A DNA stretch of 50,041 nucleotides from VAZQ01 sp036502925. Its GTDB lineage: Bacteria > Pseudomonadota > Alphaproteobacteria > Rhizobiales > Xanthobacteraceae. The notes beneath the pieces were generated by a model. That model saw only the letters and a list, made by a program, of their open reading frames with translations. It was not told the origin of the DNA and did no database searches. The translations under genes and the position numbers were made by a program. Location of the stretch: contig DASXXS010000211.1 of assembly GCA_036502925.1 (NCBI GenBank), positions 1 to 50,041 on the forward strand, given 5' to 3'. Within the stretch, counting starts at the first letter, position 1. Every line of letters starts with the position of its first letter. This document shows, piece by piece, positions 33,103 through 39,350 of this stretch.

Positions 33103-34041
33103 TCACCGATCAAAATATCTCAAGGCCGGGCTCGGCTGATTCTTCTTGGTGGGCATCAAATGACCATCTGCGCTGATGAAATAGGTCTCGTTGCCGATCA
33201 GGACATAGTGGTTCCCGGCCGCGCAATTGTTTTCAACCCAGACCGGGTCGGCCTCGCGACGATAATCGCGCATCACCGTCCACGGCCTGGTATAGGCATG
33301 GTCGATGACCGTGATCTGGTCGTGCAGAAGATCGCGATTGGCGTTGTCGAGGAAAATGCGCTCCCTGACGATGGTCTGATTGTCGCGATGCAAGGGCAAG
33401 CCGTTGACGTCGAGGGCACGCGGCCCTTTCATGCCGCGAGTTTCGATTTCGAGCGCTTGGTAGCGGCCATCGTCATCCTGGCCAACCCACTTGCCGATCG
33501 AATATCCGGCAAAGGTCGGCGCCATCTTCTCCGGCCAAGCGCGGCCATCGGTGTAGAGGCGGCGGTTCTCCGGCAAATGGTCGCTGCGAATGTAGGTGAC
33601 CTCCGGCGTGACGATGATTTCGAGCGGGTCATAGGCAACCATCACCCGCGGCATGCCGGCCGGCAGGCAATTGATCGCGGGATTGTATTCCTGTCCACCC
33701 GCGGATCGGTTGGCAAGGTTGGCCTCGAATACGGCCTGATACTCGGGCGTGAGTGGAGCCTGCTGCTGCAATCCCGCAGGCTTGGTCGGGTCCCATGCCG
33801 CGGTGTTGCCGCCTCGGCCGGTTCTTGCCCAAGCCCCGCGGATGTCTGGATATTTTCCGCCGTCATTCACGGCACGAGCGTCCGTGATGGCAATGCCGAG
33901 CGCCGCCACGAGTGCGGCCGTCGCCGACAAATGCCTAGAGACTTTTCCGCCCCGTCGCACCCGCGCTGCCCGCCGCCAGGTTGCCACCCGGCCGCCCGGA
34001 AGCGTGATGAACTCGCGCCGCTTGCCTTGATCGAATTGCAT
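33103..34041 (-). CDS. Highly divergent family A-like protein with chimaeric leader (copy 6)
   Basis: A 312-residue protein. ATG 34041 follows GGAGATCGGAT. The leader KRREFITLPGG is the Tat-type start typical of rhizobial ABC binding proteins (REFITLLGG), followed by an Arg-rich decayed stretch and then a second hydrophobic segment (about 38-52). The mature part resembles family A only loosely: DIRGAW, PLTPEYQAVFE, CLPAGMPRVM, YSIGKWVG, LEIETRGMKG, YTRPWTVMRDYR and VENNC. The C-terminal DF motif is absent. A shorter product starting at TTG 33930 is possible. It lies 166 bp upstream of the second binding-protein gene on the same strand. Confidence 0.65.
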   Translation of the reverse strand: MQFDQGKRREFITLPGGRVATWRRAARVRRGGKVSRHLSATAALVAALGIAITDARAVNDGGKYPDIRGAWARTGRGGNTAAWDPTKPAGLQQQAPLTPEYQAVFEANLANRSAGGQEYNPAINCLPAGMPRVMVAYDPLEIIVTPEVTYIRSDHLPENRRLYTDGRAWPEKMAPTFAGYSIGKWVGQDDDGRYQALEIETRGMKGPRALDVNGLPLHRDNQTIVRERIFLDNANRDLLHDQITVIDHAYTRPWTVMRDYRREADPVWVENNCAAGNHYVLIGNETYFISADGHLMPTKKNQPSPALRYFDR

Positions 34042-34236
34042 ATCCGATCTCCAACGAGCCCGGACCGCGATCCAGGATACCGAATTGGCAAGGAAATAGT
34101 CAGGGGGTATGCGCGCCAGCTTGCAACCGGCAGCGCGGCAGGTGCGTGCCAATCGCAGATTTCCGCACGGACAGACCCAATGGCGCCCACCCCGGATGTG
34201 GACTGTAAGTGAGGCTTCGCTGGCTTCAGCCGCGTC

Positions 34237-35475
34237 TCAAGCGCTGCCGGTATTGTGAGGAATCGCGCGTGGCGCGGGTCGCGCGAGCGACCGAGCGGCG
34301 GCCTTGCTGCGGTGCGCGGGCTTGGCGGAATTCGAATTGACCGATTCGGTTCTGCTTGCGGATCTGGATTCTCCTGAAGATCCCGTCCGGGCAGCCAAGC
34401 GGCCGTCTGCCCTGGGTCGCGATTTTTCGCCTACTCTGAGTATTCTTGGAAGGCCGTGCGCCCGGGCAGCCGCCTTGAAGCTCCCAACGGCCGGTGGCGT
34501 GCTCGTGATCGCCTGTGCGGGGTCGTAATGGTGGTGGTGCAGGCCAATGCACAGCATGTCTGCGTCGCTTGGAGAGGCGGTGCTGAGAGCAGCCGGCTCG
34601 GCGACCGCGGCGGCGTCAGGCGCCGCTTTCGCGAGTCGATCATTGCGCAGCGAAGCTGCGATCTCGTGCCATGGCCCGCGCGGCTGAACGTGGGCCGGAT
34701 CAAGTCCGGGCAATGGCCGCTCGAGTCCAAGCTGAGTGCTATTCGCATCGACCCAGGTCCAGAGGACGCGTGACTTGGCGTCCGCGTCCACGATGTCGAT
34801 CGCACAGCCATGCCCATACCCGCCGGTCGTGGCGCTTCCCCCGTGCAGCGAATCGCCGGTAAGGGCCTTGTACCCTGATGCCAAGCCTTGCCGGTAGTCA
34901 TCCCGGAACGCACTCAGGATCGTCCAACGGACACCAGCCGCGTCCATGGCAAGGCCGGCCCGGTAAAGCAACTCGCGGAAATCGCGGTCCATGCCGCCGA
35001 TCACGTAATCTCCCAGCGACATTCCCAGGCGAGCCGCGGCGGCAATGTCCTTCCAGGTGAAATCTCCGGTGCCGTCCCGCTTGGTTGTCGTGCGCTCGTA
35101 AACGGACCACAAATATTGATTGACCTCGTCCATTGCCGGGTCGGGCGTGGGTGCCAGGCTTGGCGCAGGGTTGGAGGCCGTCGGTCCGGGTTCGGTGCTA
35201 CTGGCGGCGGGAGATTGGTCCTGCGGCCGAATTTCGCCTGGCAATGCGCTCGCGGTCGGTTCCGGCTGCGCCGCCGACTGGGGTTCGTTCGCGCCGGGCA
35301 GGGCGAGCGGTAAAGCGGGCTCAGCGGACGCAGTTTCTAAAATCAGGGCTTCGTCGTCATAGCCGGAAAGCGGAGTCGCCAACAGGCAAGCCCCGGCCGC
35401 AATCGAAAGACCGAGAAAGCAGGCCTCCGGCCAAGACCAAATTCGGCGAGCTGAACTACGGAAAAACGATGTCAT
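34237..35475 (-). CDS. M15-like (D-Ala-D-Ala carboxypeptidase type) exported protein
   Basis: A 412-residue protein. The N-terminal membrane anchor (about 15-38) is followed by a Pro/Ala/Ser-rich linker (about 45-120), then a domain with VRWTILSAFRDDYRQGLASG (seen in two parts), LHGGSATTGGYGHGCAIDI and PAHVQPRGPWHEIA. The HxxxxxxD and terminal His pattern resembles peptidase family M15 (VanY/MepA zinc enzymes). The C-terminal 100 residues are low complexity and Arg/Ser/Ala-rich. ATG 35475 is chosen because the upstream extension lacks a leader. A role in peptidoglycan trimming is likely but not proven. Confidence 0.75.
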   Translation of the reverse strand: MTSFFRSSARRIWSWPEACFLGLSIAAGACLLATPLSGYDDEALILETASAEPALPLALPGANEPQSAAQPEPTASALPGEIRPQDQSPAASSTEPGPTASNPAPSLAPTPDPAMDEVNQYLWSVYERTTTKRDGTGDFTWKDIAAAARLGMSLGDYVIGGMDRDFRELLYRAGLAMDAAGVRWTILSAFRDDYRQGLASGYKALTGDSLHGGSATTGGYGHGCAIDIVDADAKSRVLWTWVDANSTQLGLERPLPGLDPAHVQPRGPWHEIAASLRNDRLAKAAPDAAAVAEPAALSTASPSDADMLCIGLHHHHYDPAQAITSTPPAVGSFKAAARAHGLPRILRVGEKSRPRADGRLAARTGSSGESRSASRTESVNSNSAKPAHRSKAAARSLARPAPRAIPHNTGSA

Positions 35476-35705
35476 TATAATGTGTTTCCAGCGTGTGTTG
35501 GTTCGGCCGGCCCCGGCGTTGTGGTAGGACGCGAGGAGGACGAGGTCAAATCGAACGTGCCGAAACCTAAGGCCGCAAGAGACCGACGCGCCCTGTGGAA
35601 TTGCGTCCCACCTTCGCTCGTGCGCCTGTCCGGCGCCCGTTGATAGGTCCACGTCCTCGGCAGGCCGTTTTCCTTGCGCCGCATTCAAGGCATTTCAAAG
35701 TCGAA

Positions 35706-35728
35706 ATGCCCGCGACCGGCGCGGGCAT
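35706..35728 (-). terminator. Terminator of the sulfite dehydrogenase pair
   Basis: A perfect 9-bp stem ATGCCCGCG/CGCGGGCAT with a 5-nt loop lies 30 bp beyond the stop of the leftward cytochrome gene, followed on the minus strand by TTTCGACTTT. It fits an intrinsic terminator. Confidence 0.65.
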
Positions 35729-35757
35729 CGCAAAGTCGCGCTTCGAGACGGCGCGCT

Positions 35758-36285
35758 TCAGATGCGGTCCGGGAAACGGGTGATGAAGTTGTCGCGGTTG
35801 GGCATCTTCACCTGCGGTAGCGTCTGCGCGTTCATCGCGTCGTTCTCGCCGATGAGCTTGTTGCGGGCGAGCAGGTAGGCGGTGAGCGCGTAGACCTCCG
35901 CATCGGTGAGCGAGCGCGGTTGCGTGTAGGGCATCGCGCGGCGGACGTAGTCGAAGATGGTGGTGGCATAGGGATAGAAGTTGGCGATGGTCTTGCCGCC
36001 ATCAAGGGTGGCGCGGGGCGGCCCGCCGACCAGCGGGCCGGCGATCCCGCCCTCGCCGTTCTCGCCGTGGCAGGCCGCGCATTTCTGCTTGAAGATCGGA
36101 GCGCCCTGCGCGGGTGTTCCGCTGCCGGGCGGCAGCCCGGTGCCGTCCGGCATCACGAAAATGTCCCAGGCCGCCAGGTCGGAGGGGCTGACCGGCTTGC
36201 CGAGATTGGGCCCTTCGGCGAAGGCAGCGCCGGCGGCGAGAGCAAATGCAGCAACCGAACAGACCGCGAGCTCATGCATAGACAT
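35758..36285 (-). CDS. Monohaem cytochrome c, partner of SoxC-like protein
   Basis: A 175-residue exported cytochrome. Signal peptide to about AFAEG near residue 24, haem site CAACH (69-73), and MPYTQPRSLTDAEVYALTAYLL near the C-terminal helix, containing a possible Met ligand. Its start overlaps the end of the SoxC-like gene by 14 bp, so the two are cotranscribed and probably form one enzyme. Classical SoxD has two haems and about twice this length, so this resembles a SorB-type or shortened SoxD subunit. Confidence 0.85.
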   Translation of the reverse strand: MSMHELAVCSVAAFALAAGAAFAEGPNLGKPVSPSDLAAWDIFVMPDGTGLPPGSGTPAQGAPIFKQKCAACHGENGEGGIAGPLVGGPPRATLDGGKTIANFYPYATTIFDYVRRAMPYTQPRSLTDAEVYALTAYLLARNKLIGENDAMNAQTLPQVKMPNRDNFITRFPDRI

Positions 36286-37612
36286 GCTTGACCTCCCCTT
36301 TGGGATCGACCGCCCAGCTGGTGATGGCGTTGAAGTGCTGGCTCGGGAACGCCAGCACCGACGGCGGCTTCGAGGTCTCCCCGCGCGCGGCCACGAACTG
36401 CGCGCGCGTCGGCTGCGCGTTGCCGCCTTCGTCCCAGGCGCGGCTTTGCAGGATGGCGGGGCCGCCGTCCCAACGCCAGGGCAGGCGGAAGCGGGTAAAG
36501 GCCTTGGGCAGCACGGGATCCTGCAGCGCCGCCTGCGCCCAGCTCTGCCCGCCGTCGGCCGACACCATGACCTTGGCGATGCGGCCAGTGCCCGAATAGG
36601 CCACGCCGGTAATCTCGTAGATGCCGGGCTCCTTCAGGTTCACGCCCGGGGACGGACGCGAGATGAAGGATTTGACCTCCTGCAGGAAGTAGAACCGGTA
36701 GGCCCTGCCGTCCGGCAGGATCTGCGCGTAGGTGCGAGACTCGTAATAGGTCATCGCCGGATCCTCGGTGAGCTTGATCCGGCGCAGAAACTTGACGTTC
36801 ATGTTGCCTTCGTAGCCGGGCAGCCACAGGCGCATCGGATAGCCCTGCCCGGGCTGGATGCGCTCGCCGTTCTGGTAAAGGGCGATCATGGCGTCGTCCA
36901 AGCCCTTGGCCACCGGCACGCTGCGGCTCAGATGCGGCGAATCCGCCCCTTCCGCGATCATCCATTTCGCCTTCGGGTCGATGCCGGTCTCCTCCAGCAG
37001 CGTGGAGAGCATGACGCCCGTCCATTCGGAGCATGAGGCGAGGCCATGCAGCGCCTGCACGTTCTCCTGCAGCGCCACATTGGAGAATAGCGGCGCACTG
37101 TTGCCGCCGCATTCCACAAAGCCGATGCGCGACACCATCGGATAGCGCTCGAGCGCCTCGAGCGTGAACTCCAGCGGCCGCTTGACCAGCCCGTGGATCA
37201 CCAGCCGATGCTGTTCCGGGTCGATGTCCGGAACGCCGCCGTGGCAGATCGTGAAGTGCAAGCCGTTGGGCGTGATGATGCCCTTGAGCAGCTGGTGTGG
37301 CGTGCGGGCGCGCGAATTGCGCGGCTCGTTGTTGGGGTTGTCCACCGTGCGCACGACGGTCTTCTCGAACCGCGACGGCGCCTGGTAGGGCGGGATGGCG
37401 GCGCCGACCTCGAGGCTCCATGGTCCGTCTTTTAGTGGGCCATCGACCAGCGGCTCGGCGGCAGCGGAGGTGAGCGATCCGGCTCCGCCGGCGCCCATGG
37501 CGCCCGCGAATACGATGCCGCGGCCAAGCAGCGCGCGGCGATCGATCAGGCCGTTGCCGGCGACAAATTCGAACGGCGGGGATTCAGCTCCGGCCTTGCG
37601 CATGTTGCTCAT
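36272..37612 (-). CDS. SoxC/SorA-type molybdopterin sulfite dehydrogenase
   Basis: A 446-residue periplasmic molybdenum enzyme of the sulfite oxidase family. The twin-arginine leader NGLIDRRALLGRGIVFAG (residues about 28-45) fits Tat export with the cofactor. The Mo-ligand cysteine is in GFVECGGNSAPLF. Other marks are TPNGLHFTICHGGVPDIDP, LWLPGYEGNMNVKFLRRIKL and the C-terminal Mo-cofactor dimerisation domain (GVAYSGTGRIAKVMVSADGG). ATG 37612 is chosen (upstream sequence lacks a signal). Oxidation of sulfite, or of protein-bound sulfur as in Sox, is likely; no soxXYZAB genes are in the window. Confidence 0.88.
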   Translation of the reverse strand: MSNMRKAGAESPPFEFVAGNGLIDRRALLGRGIVFAGAMGAGGAGSLTSAAAEPLVDGPLKDGPWSLEVGAAIPPYQAPSRFEKTVVRTVDNPNNEPRNSRARTPHQLLKGIITPNGLHFTICHGGVPDIDPEQHRLVIHGLVKRPLEFTLEALERYPMVSRIGFVECGGNSAPLFSNVALQENVQALHGLASCSEWTGVMLSTLLEETGIDPKAKWMIAEGADSPHLSRSVPVAKGLDDAMIALYQNGERIQPGQGYPMRLWLPGYEGNMNVKFLRRIKLTEDPAMTYYESRTYAQILPDGRAYRFYFLQEVKSFISRPSPGVNLKEPGIYEITGVAYSGTGRIAKVMVSADGGQSWAQAALQDPVLPKAFTRFRLPWRWDGGPAILQSRAWDEGGNAQPTRAQFVAARGETSKPPSVLAFPSQHFNAITSWAVDPKGEVKHVYA

Positions 37613-37734
37613 GGTGGTTCTCCTTGGCGCGCGTGCGGTGCTTGAGACGGCAGCGAGGATAGCAGTCTGCGCAGGATGAGAGAAGCCGAGCGAACAAGCG
37701 GCGATGGGGTCAGGAAGGCAGGGAGTGAAAACGA

Positions 37735-37761
37735 CCGTGCCCGGCGCAAGGCCGGGCACGG
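37735..37761 (-). terminator. Strong intrinsic terminator
   Basis: A perfect 11-bp GC-rich stem CCGTGCCCGGC/GCCGGGCACGG with a 5-nt loop is followed on the minus strand by TCGTTTTC. It ends the leftward cytochrome/propeller gene and isolates the sulfite dehydrogenase pair as its own unit. Confidence 0.75.
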
Positions 37762-37788
37762 GAGCACGAAGCAGACCGCGTCAGTGCG

Positions 37789-39072
37789 TCAATTCGACTG
37801 ACTAGGCAGGATTTCTGCGATCCCGACCTGGCTCAGGCCGCTCATCGCCATCGCGATGTTGCCGTCGCGGGTGGGCATCATGTGGCGCACGATGCCGCCG
37901 CCGCCCTCCGGGATCTGGAAGGTCTGGAACTTCTCGGTCTTGGGATCGAAGCGCACGAGATTATTGGGACGCGTGTTCGATTCGACATACCAGATGACGT
38001 CGTTGATCACGGTCATGCCATAGGGCTGCGACATCGGTCCGCTCGGTCCATCCCAAGATTTGACCTCGCCGGTCTTGGGATTGAAGCGCGAGAGCTTGCC
38101 GTTGCTCCAGTCGCCGTACCAGATCATATCGTCGGAGGTCACGCCCATGCGCCGGATGCGGGTCTTGGGGTCTGGCAGGACGAACTCCGTCACCTGCAAC
38201 GTCTTCGGATCGACGGTGGCGATCTTGTTGGTGCCCCAGAAGCTGTACCAGGGCTGCTTGCCGTCGGAGAGGAACCGCAGCGCATAAGGCATCTGCCCGG
38301 GCGAGCCGGCCGGCTGCATCAGCTTGATCTCGCCGGACTGCGGATCGAGCCGTCCCATGAAGCCGCCGTTCTGCACGCTGAACCAGAGATAGCCGTCGCG
38401 GTCGAACAGCGGAGTATGGGGATCCTTCGCCTTCGGATCAGGCATGTCATAGAACGTGAACTGACCGGTCTTCACATCGAGCTTGCCGATGTGACCGCCC
38501 CAATTGCCGGCGTACCAGATGTTGCCGTCCTTGTCGTTGATCAGGCCGTGCGGGCCGCCGAGGCGCGGGATCGGATATTCCTTCGTCTCGCCGGTCTTCG
38601 GATCGAGCCGGCCGAGCCGGTTGGCGAACTGCCCGGACCACCACAGCGCGCCGTCGGGCGTGGCGAGGGGATCATGCGGGCGCGAGCCCGGCGTCGGCGT
38701 GTTCCAGATATGGAACTTGATTTTCACCGGCCCTTCGATCGCCACCGGCTTGGGCCGCGGTCCTTCCGGGAAGCTCGCGATCAGGTATTGCTTGATTTCC
38801 TTGGCCTGGTCCGCGCTGATCGGCGCGCCGGCATTCTTCATCATGTCGACGGTATTGTCCCAATCCTCCGCCGACTTGTTCGAGATGACGATATTTCGAA
38901 GGTTGTGACAGATCGTGCAATTATCCTGCACCAGCTTCTTTGCGCCGCCCTCGGGCAACGGATAACCGCCGGGTTGACTCGGATCGGGCTCGGCCGATCG
39001 TTGTGCGCTCGCGGGCAGAACGGCACAGAGCGACGCAGCCATCGTCAAGATCAGAAGCGATTTTGTGGACAT
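37789..39072 (-). CDS. Exported cytochrome c/Vgb-propeller protein
   Basis: A 427-residue periplasmic protein, third member of the haem-propeller group but without the carboxypeptidase-regulatory-like domain. Signal peptide MSTKSLLILTMAASLCAV to about residue 23, haem site CTICH (52-56) and WDNTVDMMKNAG in the cytochrome domain, then a Vgb-like propeller with repeating motifs RPHDPLATPDGALWWSG, IGKLDVKTGQFTFY, MGRLDPQSGEIKL and IWYGDWSNGKLSRFNP. ATG 39072 follows GAAGGTGATGGC. It ends at the 37735-37761 terminator. Proximity to SoxC-like genes raises the option of sulfur-linked electron transfer, unproven. Confidence 0.87.
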   Translation of the reverse strand: MSTKSLLILTMAASLCAVLPASAQRSAEPDPSQPGGYPLPEGGAKKLVQDNCTICHNLRNIVISNKSAEDWDNTVDMMKNAGAPISADQAKEIKQYLIASFPEGPRPKPVAIEGPVKIKFHIWNTPTPGSRPHDPLATPDGALWWSGQFANRLGRLDPKTGETKEYPIPRLGGPHGLINDKDGNIWYAGNWGGHIGKLDVKTGQFTFYDMPDPKAKDPHTPLFDRDGYLWFSVQNGGFMGRLDPQSGEIKLMQPAGSPGQMPYALRFLSDGKQPWYSFWGTNKIATVDPKTLQVTEFVLPDPKTRIRRMGVTSDDMIWYGDWSNGKLSRFNPKTGEVKSWDGPSGPMSQPYGMTVINDVIWYVESNTRPNNLVRFDPKTEKFQTFQIPEGGGGIVRHMMPTRDGNIAMAMSGLSQVGIAEILPSQSN

Positions 39073-39258
39073 GCCATCACCTTCAAGGAGGGGATATCGG
39101 CGCAGATTGCCGCCGGCCGCGCGCCCCGGCGCGAACAAGCGGACATTACAGCAGGCCGGGCCGCCATGTCATCACCCCAATCTGCGGTTCCGACGAGTGT
39201 GTGCTGGACGCGGTGTGGCGCGAAGCGGTGCGTCGGTGGCCTGGATCATTCCAACGGT

Positions 39259-39326
39259 GTCCCGGCCTTGAGCCGGGACCGTTCCAAGCGCCGGAATCTG
39301 GAACGGTCCCGGCTCAAGGCCGGGAC
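39259..39326. repeat. Perfect 28-bp inverted repeat downstream of the MFS gene
   Basis: Arms 39259-39286 and 39299-39326 are exact reverse complements, with a 12-nt spacer. Each arm itself contains the palindrome CCCGGCTCAAGGCCGGG type core. It lies 25 bp past the stop of the leftward MFS gene and may be its transcript end, although no T-run follows; REP-like repeat is the alternative. Confidence 0.8.
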
Positions 39327-39350
39327 AAGTTATGGAGCGGTCCCGGTGAC

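Noticed and set aside
32860..34212. A 450-codon open frame on the + strand
   Set aside because: Antisense to the family A-like copy 6; the product has no signal peptide or domain.
35758..37612. Complete Sox operon
   Set aside because: Only a SoxC-like subunit and one short cytochrome are present; soxXYZAB homologues were not seen.
19249..39072. True streptogramin lyase (Vgb) resistance genes
   Set aside because: The propellers resemble Vgb, but they are exported and fused to c-type haem domains, and the canonical lyase is a cytosolic stand-alone protein.
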